From Serilophus lunatus (lineage: Eukaryota; Chordata; Aves; Passeriformes; Eurylaimidae), in assembly GCA_013399895.1 (NCBI GenBank), contig VXBA01003730.1, positions 452,212 through 516,211 on the forward strand: DNA of 64,000 nucleotides, in the 5' to 3' direction. How positions within the stretch are numbered: position 1 is the first letter of the stretch; every line of letters starts with the position of its first letter. Position numbers and translations under genes: made by a program. The notes beneath the pieces were generated by a model. That model did no database searches, had not been told where the DNA came from, and saw only the letters and a program-made list of their open reading frames with translations. Below, one piece after another: positions 52,101 to 61,918 of the stretch.

Positions 52101-53199
52101 TCTTCTTTTTGTAAAGCTGGTCCCCTAAAGCCCAGAAACTTCTCAGACAGCTTCTGCTGAACCTGTGGTGCGGTACCACGGGCTCTTTCCAAGCTGCTAA
52201 TTAACATGTATTTTGTACCATTAGTGGCATTCAGATCAGATCAGACCACTTGTAGAGTTGGTTAACAGGAAGACGACAGCCAGCATGTCCTTGGCTCAGC
52301 ATACATGGTAGGAAACCTTTGACTTGTGCAGGGGCAGAACAGACTATGTCTTTTGGGGAAGGACTCCTCTTTCTTCTGTGGTTCTCAACCCACATCATAA
52401 AGATTCCAGAGGCTACTTTGAGATGCTTGCAAATGTCATCTGAGAGAGGCTGGTCCATCCTCAGTAGGCTTGACATTATTGCTCCAACAATTTGCAAGTT
52501 TAAAATTTATCAAAAAACGCTTAAGTAGTGTCAGGTAGTTTGACTCCATTTAAAGTCAGTGAAGAGGAAGGAGTATCCTTCAGGTAGATGAGAGAGACAA
52601 ATTGATTTTGGAGATGATGATTTAAACTCATTCCTGAAGTAAAGTTCCATTTAGGTGTCACGATCTCCTCTGCAAATGCTAAAGACATCTTAAAATGCTC
52701 TTCCCCTAAACCAGCTCAGTGAGCAGGGGGTCACCAAGCAAGCATGCAGACTAAGGTGATAGTAAGGTTGTACCTGTAATCCTGTGCTGGTTTTTGCCTT
52801 GCAGTCTTATATGTTGCTTCTAGGAGGCATGTCTCTCTAGAATAAAGACCTACTTCTGGCTGTACATGGTGACTGACAGTTTTTTCTGGCCAGGTGGAGG
52901 ATCACTCTTTGCTATTAAAACACATCCAGAGAATAGGGAGGAGGCATTCCTTATTCCTCTTATTCTGTGTGGTACCTGGATAGTGACTGTGTTTGCCAGT
53001 GATGAGGAAGGCTGAGGTTCAGTCGCTGCTGCTGCCAATGTGTGTCTGAAGGGACTACTCTGGCCACAAGCCAGGAATAGCTTGGAGACCCATGCCAAAA
53101 GCTATTGAACTATTGAACCTGCATTAGTTTTGGAGGGATACCTCTCCTCCTGCAGCCCTCCAGCATGCCTTTTTAATTTTTATTTTTGTGTCGATTATG
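49141..53199. other. Non-coding stretch
   Basis: No gene recognised. The frames at 49951-50316 (114 codons on each strand) overlap exactly in opposite orientations and show no protein resemblance. Short TAAT-rich bits lie near 51,050-51,115 and 52,195-52,225. Confidence 0.5.
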
Positions 53200-53400
53200 A
53201 CTTTTTGTTCCAATATTTGCTCTACTTGTTTTCTGAATTCCTGTTATTTGAAGCTGTGTCAGTGAGCTCCACAGTTTAATGTGTACCTTGTGAAAAGCCT
53301 TTCTTGTTAGTCTTAAACCTGCTACTCCATTGCTACTTTGGCAAGTCCCTAATTGTTGTAAACTGAGAAAAAGTTTAGTGTTGCTTATATGCCTTCTGTA
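53200..53400 (-). mobile_element. Possible ancient CR1/L3-type LINE fragment
   Basis: The run gtgagctccacagtttaatg, gtgaaaagcctttcttgtta and aaacctgctactcc, then ggcaagtccctaattgttgt matches, by memory, the antisense pattern of an old L3/CR1 element. Divergence is high and the ends are not definable. Confidence 0.4.
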
Positions 53401-53539
53401 TGAGGTTTGAGGATGTGCACTAGTATAACCACACAGGCTAAAGTAAATGCTGCTAACAGCTTTAAATTGGTGTCTTTCCTTCCCTTTCCTTTTCCCGCCA
53501 CAGATGCTCCCCACACATGTATGTGTAAATTATTTACTG

Positions 53540-53830
53540 GCATATTTTTTTATACATTCATGTTGGTTATTTTATTAAGATAAATTAATTAGGAGAGATG
53601 CTCTAAGTAAATTTTTAAGAAACAACTGTTAATCAAATTCTATCTAGATTTACTGCATGAGAGTCAAACTGATTGTAACTCATAAGCTAATAAATTGGGT
53701 TACATTAGGTGTCCACCTTCTAAAGCAATGAACAAATTAAAGCTGCTACATTTCCTTAGTTTTTCTAACAACGTATTTCTCTCAATAAAACAATTGCTAT
53801 GACTACACTTCAGTTGAACGAGTTCTGTAT
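53540..53830. promoter_or_regulatory. Candidate regulatory element
   Basis: Very AT-rich but not repetitive. Contains gataaattaattaggagag, ctgttaatcaaattc, ataagctaataaattggg and aacaaattaaagctg. Dense homeodomain-type cores suggest an enhancer. Inference only. Confidence 0.25.
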
Positions 53831-54238
53831 TGTTCTTTCTACAAAGCACTGAGCTTAGCACATGGCACTGCAAAGTTGCTGGGTTTGTTTTTGTCTCATT
53901 TCAGTTTAGACGTATGGCTAATCATGCTTGAAAACCACATAATCTTATCCAGGGCAAAATTCATATCATTATGTAGGAAGAGTTTAAGTGTTTCCCCCAA
54001 TTTCAAAATAATGTTAAACTGAGATTACGCTGTATTATGTTCCTTTTGGACCTTAGATGTCCATGTGCATTCATGTCAGCCGTCTGGCTGTCACATCCAT
54101 GCTTACTGCCTCAGTGAGTAACAGTGAAGGAAACCAGCATATTAGCTCCTGGGACAAATGGGGCCTTTTCTTTGTAAGAAGATAGCTGGGACATAACTTA
54201 ATATAACTGCTCCCTGTTCATCTTAATGGAAAGCTCAG

Positions 54239-54260
54239 TGACATGACAGATGTCATGTCA
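54239..54260. repeat. Inverted repeat, 10-bp perfect arms, 2-bp spacer
   Basis: tgacatgaca is followed by ga and its exact reverse complement tgtcatgtca. The flanks (gtgac on the right, cag on the left) add weak symmetry. The half-sites resemble a bZIP or TALE (TGACAT/TGACA) dimer site, so it may be a binding site or a chance palindrome. Confidence 0.7.
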
Positions 54261-55002
54261 GGTGACAGAAAAATGAGTATTAATGGTCTTCCAGGCTGCT
54301 GAAGTTTTAGAATATAAAAACACATCCCACCCTCTCAAGAAAATTCTCATTGTACATTCTTGATGAAAAAAATAGTATTTTTGAGCAGCATGATTTTTTA
54401 CTAGATGTAAAAGTATCTCATATCCCACAATAATAAGCACACAGCCCCCTCTGTGCCTGCTACATCCAGGATTGATTCTACATTTTTGCAATTGAAATAT
54501 ACGCACAGAACTGTGTGAATAGATAACATGGACATCTAAACACAGACTAATTTTGTCAGACATGCTGAACTATATGTGATGTACAAGTATGTATTTTATA
54601 TATTCAGCATAAACTGACACATCTTTGCAGGTACTTGTAGGTAAAGCTGTATAATTATCCACGATGAGGTCTCAAGGCAGAGCTCTGAGTTTTTTGATCT
54701 AATTCTCTGATTGTGTGGTGTGTGTAGCAGATTTATGTGCTGTACTTTGCCCGCACACACACCTATGTTAGCCAGGACTGGTATGGCAGGTATGGGAATA
54801 TCTATATAATATACATATCAGCGCATTATGAGCAGCCCATTGAGTTCGGCATGGTACTCCTTCTGCTGCTTTTGTGCAGTTCATTATAGAAACATACTTG
54901 AGTTTGCTCAGTTGCTTATCCCAAAGGCCAACTTTTGATCTTCTCTTGGGAACCTGTCGCACTGCCTTGGTCTTTAGGTACCACAGCCAATGTGTTTACC
55001 AA

Positions 55003-55052
55003 CTCTTTCTCTCTTTCTCGCCCTTTCTATTATGTGTCTCCTTTTTCTTTCC
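55003..55052 (+). repeat. Long polypyrimidine tract at the edge of a CpG island
   Basis: About 50 bases almost wholly C/T lead to an AAG at 55061 and then directly into CpG-rich DNA. It could be a splice acceptor tract for a plus-strand exon starting at 55062, but the AG context (aaaag) is poor. Confidence 0.5.
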
Positions 55053-55079
55053 ACACAAAAGCCCTGTGCAGTGCTTGTG

Positions 55080-55400
55080 TGTGGTCCCCAAGAGATGCGG
55101 GCCCGGCGAGGAGCCGGTTTTCGCCGAGGCGCTGGGCTGGAGGATCTGTGAACCCGTGCAATTAGCAGTTTAGATCCGGGACCCCACGTGTGAGAGCGGG
55201 GCCCGTGGTTGTGCCGCAGCGATGGGGACAGCCGCCCTCCGGGCGAGTGCACCGACCCCTGGCAGAAGGGTCACGCTGCGCTGCAGACAGCCCCGAGCTC
55301 AGGAAAAACCCAGAGATCAGAGCCGCAATCTGTAGTGGGGTATCCTCCCCCCCGCCGCCCCCTGCACAACACCCTGCACAACACATGGATTCAGAAAGGG
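55080..55400. promoter_or_regulatory. CpG island 1
   Basis: Dense CpG from cgggcccggcgaggagccgg onward through gcgatggggacagccgccct, in sharp contrast to the AT-rich flanks. No TATA box or certain exon is seen. It is the first of a series up to 61.7 kb and may be a promoter or Polycomb-type regulatory island. Confidence 0.6.
55360..55383. repeat. Perfect 12-bp tandem duplication
   Basis: ccctgcacaaca is present twice in direct tandem at the edge of CpG island 1. Likely a recent slippage or duplication event; it is a plausible length polymorphism. Confidence 0.85.
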
Positions 55401-55704
55401 ATCATTTGGAAAGCATTTGCAAACATATGGGTCGTTTTTAAGTCAAGACTTCTTTAATTCACTGTGTTTCCTAGATTTTTTGGAGGGAGGAGTTTGGTGG
55501 AGGTTTTAAGGGGGGGCTTGTTTTGTTTTGTTTGGGGAGGGGAGTGTAGGCTCTTGCTGCAAAAAGCCTGGCTGGGAGAAAAAAAAAACAAAAAAGAGGA
55601 GGCCTGAGTGGTGGAATAAAGAGCATGGCAAAGCTATCCTAAAGCAGCTTGTTCCCAACTCATGTCCCCTTACACAGAGATTAAAAGAACAAACACTCTG
55701 CTCT

Positions 55705-55880
55705 TCTTAATGATGGCATTACCAAGTATAATTAATTAGAAGGGTAGCAAAAGGAATCAGATCCCTAATGCTAATTACTTTCCTAAAAGGATAATATGCT
55801 CTTATGTTACCAGTCTAGATCTGACAGAAATATGTCTATTACTGCTACCACTGCTACTAATCAAGTAGTAAAATAAAATA
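55705..55880. promoter_or_regulatory. Candidate regulatory element beside CpG island
   Basis: Contains agtataattaattagaagg, ccctaatgctaattactttc and further TAAT cores in repeat-free DNA 300 bases downstream of a CpG island. This looks like a homeodomain-responsive enhancer by composition. Inference only. Confidence 0.3.
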
Positions 55881-55889
55881 CCCAAGGGA

Positions 55890-55975
55890 TATATGTGCCT
55901 GGGTTTATTTATATGCACATATGTATACACACACGTGCATATAACGATACACTCACTATAATACATTCTATACAT
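55890..55975. repeat. Degenerate (CA/TA)n tract
   Basis: Alternating purine-pyrimidine sequence with catat and acacac units. Low complexity, no function assigned. Confidence 0.6.
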
Positions 55976-56030
55976 TTAATGCTATATTGTATCTATAGCA
56001 TGATGTGTACAAGTGCTCACGCGCTATCAG

Positions 56031-56127
56031 TTCATAGAACCCCAGAACCATTTAGGTTAGAAAAGACCTTTAAGATCATCAAGTCCAATGGTTAATCCAG
56101 CGCTGCCAAGTCCATGACTAAACCATG
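56031..56127 (-). mobile_element. CR1 LINE 3' fragment (about 95 bp)
   Basis: The plus strand reads ttcatagaaccccagaacca, tttaggttagaaaagacctt, taagatcatcaagtccaatg and gctgccaagtccatgactaa. This is the antisense of a CR1 subfamily with the tttaggttggaaaagacc variant. It is a short, fairly well preserved minus-strand fragment. Confidence 0.92.
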
Positions 56128-57050
56128 TTTATATATTTATAGTTAGAGTGGATTTTAGACATATATGTTGACAGACAGCCAGGCACAAAGACAAATATTT
56201 ATGACACCACTTCCCTGCAGCGCTACCACCAAAGGAGGAGAGCAATAAACAAAAGCTCCTCCACCTTTGCCAACCTTGGCTTGTGCACTCAGGTCTGGGT
56301 AGGAGTGGGTCCTCTTTGACTGTGATGGCTCATTAGAGTGTGACATGAAGAACTAATGACTGGATGGCATTGATTTGCAGAAGAATTTTAGCTGCAGAAA
56401 ATGATCGATGTCTTTTAGACAAAGATTCGTCTCAGCAGGCTGGATATATTTTGGGTAGCCTGCTCTGGTTACTGTGAAGGATTGCTAAATAAATGGTGGG
56501 CTAGCAGCTGAAACACATAGGCTTTGGGTATTTAGTGGGAAACCTGGCTTGCAGAGTTGTTATTATCATCACTTTGAGAAGTTGGAAGAGATGTATAACA
56601 CAGCTCACGTAAAATCCTGACTCTCAAATGACTTTACCATATACACGTACAATGCAGGGGTTGTTACTATGAGTAACTACTACCTGCTTATCTACATCCT
56701 TCCCCCACTTCCTCATATGCATGGTCCTGTGGATGTGCATATTCACATGTGGGTGTGAACAAACATACACACATTCTTCTGTGCACAGTTGTGCCCAGCG
56801 TATGTGTGTGTGTTACCTCTGTGCACAGTTGTGTTTCAGCCTGTGAGCACGTGTGCCCAGGTTTCACGTTTTGTGCATATTTATGCATGTAGGTGCATCT
56901 TATCAGTAGGAGAAAACATGCAGGTGTGTGACACATGCATCAGCACAGACTTTACATGTTATTTTTAGTTGTTTCCCATCCTTCCAAAGAGCTTCCCAAA
57001 ATATCACTCTTTCTCCGCATTCGTGTCTCCCAATCCTGCCGTTCCCCCAG
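56128..57050. other. Non-coding stretch with TG-rich segment
   Basis: No gene recognised. Between about 56,740 and 56,900 lies TG/CA-rich sequence containing a degenerate 40-bp-spaced repeat of ctgtgcacagttgtg (56,779 and 56,819). The right end is the pyrimidine tract of the exon candidate at 57051. Confidence 0.5.
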
Positions 57051-57111
57051 ACTATGAATTTTCTTCAGGACTTGAGGCCATTGCCCAGTGCTCTTCAGCG
57101 AGCAGAAAGCA
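57051..57111 (+). other. Candidate exon (61 nt) with strong splice signals
   Basis: The acceptor is a long pyrimidine tract ending ctgccgttcccccag at 57050. No AG occurs in the preceding 55 or so bases, which is a hallmark of real acceptors. The donor is a near-consensus GTAAGT at 57112. One frame is open across the interval and begins with an ATG four bases in (MNFLQDLRPLPSALQRAES). I recognise no protein family. It lies in the CpG-island cluster and could belong to a long non-coding RNA or an alternative 5' exon. Confidence 0.3.
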
Positions 57112-57313
57112 GTAAGTGTAATTTAATGTATTATTTATGAGTGGTGGGAAAGTCTAAGGGGGTTTTAATCTCTGCTTCTCCACTTCCTTCCCAGATGAAA
57201 ACCATTTCACCTCCCTCTCCCTTCCCAGATATTCAGAAACAGTGTGCTCCCCCACCCCACTCCCATCTGCGCCTTATTTGTACAAATGTTCCCGTGTCTT
57301 TAGAAATCATCTT

Positions 57314-57347
57314 CAAAAAAAAAAAGAGAGAAAAAAAGAAAAGAAAA
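57314..57347. repeat. A-rich purine tract
   Basis: A and G only over about 34 bases. Low-complexity DNA. Confidence 0.8.
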
Positions 57348-57474
57348 CCCCTTGGCAAACCCATATTGTACTTAAACATTTGTGAAGATTTTGTTTCTCT
57401 CAATATGGAAGCGAGAGGGGGCTCTGGGAGGGGCTTTCGTGGAGAAATGTCTCATTCAGTCTCCTGAGCCCCCT

Positions 57475-57605
57475 CCTTGAAGTTTCTTTTCAAGGCTGTT
57501 GGAAAGTTGGGCAAACTGAAAAGCAAAACAATAATTAGAGATAATTGCTTGTGTCCAAACACAGGCATCAAAGCCTCGGGGGTCTCATTTGTGATGGGCC
57601 TTAGT
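57475..57605. promoter_or_regulatory. Candidate regulatory element
   Basis: Contains acaataattagagataattg and the flanking ggttggaaagttgggca-like segment, with no repeat, between purine tracts. Resembles a short conserved element near a CpG-island cluster. Inference only. Confidence 0.25.
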
Positions 57606-57607
57606 GT

Positions 57608-58237
57608 GTGATCCAAAAAAAAAAAAAAATAAAAAAAAAGGTGACCCTTATTTTATTTATTGAGTGGGGGAACAGAGAGAAAGTGCCAGATGGGAGGACC
57701 TCAGAGCAATCTCCAACGGCTCAGCCCTGCCTGCTTGGGCGAACAGGCACTGAGGCCAGGATAAAAGGGATAGAAAGCAGGGTCAGGAGAGGTTGCATAA
57801 TTACTAGTGTGGAGGTAAAAGGGGTGAGGGGGGAGACAAGGGTCTTTCTGGCCCCACCGTTGGGATCTGTGCAGCTCCTCAGTTCTGTGTTGCTGGTGAA
57901 ATCCCTGGCACCCAGGATAGGTACCAGGGATGCTGCAGGACGCCACATCAGGGGTCGTGCAGGAGTCCTGGTTTGCAGGAGACTGAGTCACCCTCAGTCC
58001 CTCCCTCCAAGCTGGATCCCTTCTGTAGAGCCAAATGGAAGCAAACTCAAGACGCTCCGTCCCCAATTCCACTTTGATGGGATGCACTGCCAGGGAGAAC
58101 ACGGCAGCCCCTGTATTACCAACAGCACAAGCAGCATTGACTCTCTGGTGTTCTTACTAAAAGTGAGTCAGTCAGGGGGACTGGGAAAAGAAAGAAGGAA
58201 AAAAATATTCGGAAAAGGCAGGGGCAGTACTAAATAA
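57608..58237 (+). other. Longest open frame in the window (about 209 codons), unsupported
   Basis: A plus-strand frame runs from a GTG beside a poly-A tract to a TAA at about 58237. The first codons are an artefact of the A-run (lysines). The rest is of mixed composition with no domain, signal peptide or membrane segment. A strong donor-like AAAA|GTGAGT at 58163 lies inside the frame. One such frame in 64 kb, in GC-richer DNA, is close to chance expectation. It may be an lncRNA exon or nothing. Confidence 0.15.
57614..57641. repeat. A-rich tract
   Basis: Two A-runs separated by a single T. Low-complexity sequence with no retrotransposon body to its left. Confidence 0.85.
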
Positions 58238-58827
58238 ACCCACCAAAACCAGTGAAATGGTCTCATATTCTCAGCTTTACTGGGAAGATATGTTGCACTG
58301 GCTGCATATGATGCAGGGAGGATTTGAGCAAGGATGGAGGTGTCAGATTGAGGGGAATTGGACCCCTTTGGAAGGGACTCACAGGAGTCTGAAGGAAAGC
58401 AGTAGATGACAGCAAACAGGCTGGAGAGGGGTATCCCTGTAGGAGAGGGATAACGGAGGATTCTCCAGGGAACCCTTGTCTCTTCTCTGGTTTTCAAAGG
58501 CTGGTTCGTATTATAAAACGTGGCCAAGGTTCGTCCTCACCCCGCCTGTCCCTCGTAATGGGCTTGTAATGACCTAAACGATTTGCTGATTAGGGACAAT
58601 AAATCTGCTTTTCCGTGCGGAGTGTCGCTCACCGGGCGGGGCAGAGGGGACAGCCGGGGCCGGGGACACCCACCCGCCCCCGGGCTGGAAGGTGGCAGAG
58701 TTTGTTTATTCGGGCTGCTGTGAATTCGGCTGCAGAGGTGTAGATATTTATCTCAGCATCTGCCCCCCACCTTTTCAGAGGGGCGATTTCAGGTCTCAGA
58801 CGGAGCGGAAGAAGCGACTGTGGGAGT

Positions 58828-58887
58828 NNNNNNNNNNNNNNNNNNNNNNNNNNNNNNNNNNNNNNNNNNNNNNNNNNNNNNNNNNNN
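58828..58887. other. Assembly gap (60 N)
   Basis: Sixty consecutive N inside a GC-rich CpG island, flanked by gtgggagt and gggggagcc. GC-rich islands are often lost from avian assemblies, so a promoter or first exon could be hidden here. The true size may differ from 60. Confidence 0.98.
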
Positions 58888-59108
58888 GGGGGAGCCTTTG
58901 CTCGGCTTGCTCCTTCAGGTACAGGTGAAGGATAAAAAGATGGGGGCGGTGGGGTAGGAATAGGAAAGAAACCAGGAATGAAAGCCCCGATGTCTCACCC
59001 TCGTCCCCCGTCCGCCCCACGGCACCGCGCGGTCCCGCGGCACCCCCTGCGCCCCGCAGAGGGAAGTGCACCGTGCCCACGGCGAGGGAGCCGGGATACT
59101 CCCGGATG

Positions 59109-59219
59109 CAAAAAAAAAAGCCCCAAAAACCCCAAACAAAAAAACCACACACACAAAAAACCGTAAACAAAACAAAACCAAAACCCCCAAACAAAACAAA
59201 ACACCAAGGAAAACAAACA
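59109..59219. repeat. A/C-only low-complexity tract inside CpG island
   Basis: About 110 bases almost devoid of G and T, made of caaaa, ccccaaaa and acacac units. It stands abruptly between GC-rich CpG segments. It looks like an expanded simple-sequence or a degenerate microsatellite. The complementary strand is G/T-rich. Confidence 0.8.
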
Positions 59220-59720
59220 TCTCACTGCATTAGCTTAAAAGAGCCGGATCCTGTGGGACTTGCTCAAGCGCATCGCCCGGATCATGAGCGCAAATGCCAG
59301 GATGTATCTGCTGGTTTTGGAAGGAAGGAAGGGGGTTGTTTGGCATGTGTCGTCCGCCCCCTCCTCCCCGGTGCAGGAGGGAAGGTGGCTCCCGCGGTGG
59401 CACCGCAGCGGGGCTGGCGGAGATGCCCCAAACGCGGTGGTCCCTCGGCGGAGGGGGTGGCCGTGCCCTCCCGGCGATGCGCCAAGGCGCCGGCATCGCC
59501 AGGCACTTCTAATTAGCGAATAAAGATGTTGATCATTAGCGAGCAACAAACCTCCAAGCTAAGCGAGCTCTCCCCGGAACAGGGCTGGGGGCCGAGGGCT
59601 GTGTCCTGCCCCTGTCCCGAGCAGCTTCCCGGCCGCCAGGCGCTCCGGTCCCATCGCCTGGCGCACAGCTGCGGCTCTCCTAGGTTGCTTTCTTGTTTAG
59701 TACTTTTTTTTTTTTTCTCC

Positions 59721-59721
59721 N
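59721..59721. other. Single ambiguous base (N)
   Basis: An N occurs in a pyrimidine tract following a T run; a base-call uncertainty. Confidence 0.95.
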
Positions 59722-59739
59722 TTTTCCTCCGCTTTGGGT

Positions 59740-60480
59740 TGCTGCAGTCAGGCGAAATCCGCCTCATCCCGGAGCCCTCCTGAACACCCCGACCGTCCCC
59801 ACCTCACGGCCCCTCACTAACTGCCGTTCTCGTAATTTCTTTTTTTTTTTTTTCTTCCCCTGCTCATTCTTTTTTAGCATGTCTCAATCTTCCTCCATCT
59901 TTCGATTCAGCAACACCCCCGCATACCGTTTGTAGTTCCTCCATCCTCCCTCCACCGACCCCTCCTCACGCCTCCGGCAGAAAAACAGAGCCGCGCAGCT
60001 CTTCGCGGGCTGGATCATTAAGGGTTTTTTACACGATCGCATCTGATACAAAGTTATTTTATAAAAATGTCAGAAAACACTTGTCCCGACAAGTGTGTTT
60101 GTTTTTTTCCTCCCGATGGATTCTTGCTGCTAACAGCGGGTGGCTTTGGACCAGGCTGGCTCCGCCGGGAGAGACTGTTGGGGTCCGTTTCGCTGCGATT
60201 TTTCATTTATTTTCTTTTGTTTTGTTGTTGCTGCATCTTTATTTTAATTCCCCTGCGGAGATTTCTACGCAGATATCGACTCTTTCTCCTCCTGAGAACA
60301 AGTGTGTGGAAACACACCATTTTTGGTCCCGCCACCATCATTACCTGCCCCGCGGCGATTGCGCCGGGGGCTAGCGGTGATCCTGGGTGTTCCCGGACCC
60401 TCCTGCTCCTCCGGCGGCACCAGACCGTCTGTCCCGTTCTTTCGAAATGACATTTCTCCCGGTGAGCTGAGCCAGGCTCC
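59740..60480. promoter_or_regulatory. CpG island 3
   Basis: CpG-rich segments (ccgaccgtccccacctcacg, gagccgcgcagctcttcgcg, gctccgccgggagagactgt, gaccctcctgctcctccggc) alternate with T-rich tracts. An acceptor-like sequence ends at 59878 (attcttttttag), but no confident exon follows. Probable part of the same island cluster. Confidence 0.5.
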
Positions 60481-60569
60481 GAAAAAAAATCAGCGTGTTT
60501 GTGTCCCCCCGGGTTGGGTTTTCTCTAATGGATGGCTGCCAGGGGCTTCCACCTTCCATTTGATCCCGT

Positions 60570-61060
60570 TCGTACTGTGAAAATTTACAAGTTCAGCTCG
60601 CACGCACATACACAATTATACCTATATATATATAAATGACAAATATGACAATTTTGTAATTAATTTCACGATACATTTGTGAAACATGCGATGAAATGTC
60701 TCACGGGCATGAGGCACATTATAGACACATTACTTGTAATTCGAAGTTGTTTATACAGTTCTACAGACTGCAGAAAAATTATCTATATTCTTAATTTGTG
60801 TCCCTCAATTAAATGTAGTGCACACATTTAGATGAGTTATGTTATAAAATGAGAATTAAAATTATAAAGTGTCGTATTCGTGTGATACAACTACAGTTGT
60901 CTTAGACTTACAACATTCGTGAATACATAAATATTTCGGAGGAAGACTTTATCAAATATACGGCTGTTTATGCGTGTATGTTCATACAGAGACAAATATA
61001 TAGATATGTATATTTTTTACCTCTAAAAGACCTTCGAGCTGTACATAATTACCAAAACAG
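60570..61060. promoter_or_regulatory. AT-rich block that retains CpGs
   Basis: About 490 bases, roughly two-thirds A/T, lying between CpG islands. I count about 13 CpGs, near the number expected without CpG loss, for example acacgaa-like, gtcgtattcgtg and atttcggagg contexts. That suggests the block is unmethylated in the germ line like the islands around it. It could be a UTR-like exon, an enhancer, or simply island interior. No AATAAA is seen on the plus strand within it. Confidence 0.4.
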
Positions 61061-61084
61061 CCATTAGGTACAGAGGCGCACGTC

Positions 61085-61700
61085 CTTAAGTGAACCGTGC
61101 GCAGGCGAGTGCGCACACACGGGCACTCACTGTGGGCAGCTGAGGGCGCTGCGAGGGGGCTGGGGAGGAGACGATGGGGCCCCGACCCCCTCCTGCCTTG
61201 GTTTCCGACCTGCCCGCACCGAAACGCGACTCTTCTTATTCCTCCTTCTCCTCCTCTTCCTCCTGCTCCCTGCCCGACGGGGAGCGGAGCCGCTCAGCCC
61301 CCGAGGGCCGCAGATAAAGTGCGCTCCCCGCTGCTCCGGGCTGCCGATGCTCCCTCCAGTCCCGGTGCTTTCCCTTTTCCGAGCGCAGCCCAGCCCTATC
61401 CCTCCCGCAGGGAGGTGCCGCTGCCAGCCCCCTGTTAGTGCCACCGGACCCCGGGTGGTGCGTAATTCTCCCCTCCCTCGGTACCTACGCGGGGGTTCCG
61501 GGCCGGGGGAAAAATCGAGTAAAGGAAAGCGTCCAGGCTGTATTTACAGCCGCCTTCAGCAAACGTTATTTCAGGGACGGGAGTCGGCTCCAAATCCGGA
61601 GGCACCAACTCTCTGTGCGCTTGCCACCCAAAATGCAAGAGCACGTGGGAGGGAGTGGGACGAAGGTCTGGCTGTGCCCTATCCCCCGGCCCCAGCTGCT
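61085..61700. promoter_or_regulatory. CpG island 4
   Basis: CpG-dense DNA with gaaccgtgcgcaggcgagtg at its left edge and gacggggagcggagccgctc inside. A pyrimidine tract of ctc/ttc units lies at 61231-61274. Several frames stay open on both strands, as expected from composition, and none resembles a protein. Sitting some 220 bases before the exon candidate at 61919, it is a plausible promoter for a plus-strand transcript. Confidence 0.6.
61231..61274. repeat. Polypyrimidine tract in CpG island
   Basis: C/T-only units (cctcctcttcctcctgctcc) over about 44 bases. Low-complexity; GAGA-like on the minus strand. Confidence 0.75.
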
Positions 61701-61918
61701 CTCTGAGCTTGGACACTCACGTTTTGGTTTTATCTGCCCACCTTATGTCCCTTCCCTCTAGAGACTCGGATCCTCTATGGAGCAGAGGAGAGGTGAAATC
61801 TACTTGTCAGTTTTAACATTTTGATGGATGAAATACAGAGAACTTGGAGGGTGACCTGTGTGTAGACGAGAGACCTAGCCAGAAACTCACCTCATCTCCA
61901 CGCTTTCTCCCTCTGCAG

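Larger units (their letters stand above)
58500..59680. promoter_or_regulatory. CpG island 2 (interrupted by assembly gap)
   Basis: CpG-dense DNA extends on both sides of the 60-base gap: ggggcagaggggacagccgg on the left, then gtcccccgtccgccccacgg, ggcggagatgccccaaacgc and gatgcgccaaggcgccggca on the right. It includes an AT-richer piece near 58,550-58,610 with taatgacctaaacgatttgc. Near 59,500-59,570, ttctaattagcgaataaag and gatcattagcgagcaaca keep CpGs inside TAAT-containing sequence. Likely promoter or developmental CpG island. Confidence 0.6.

Noticed and set aside
59241..59330. Plus-strand open frame reading SRILWDLLKRIARIMSANARM as a conserved coding exon
   Set aside because: Looks protein-like but has an in-frame stop just upstream and no acceptor or donor; I could not link it to any family.
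59879..59935. Acceptor plus ATG at 59878-59880 as a coding exon
   Set aside because: The frame stops after 18 codons and no donor follows; the acceptor-like tract is explained by T-rich sequence.
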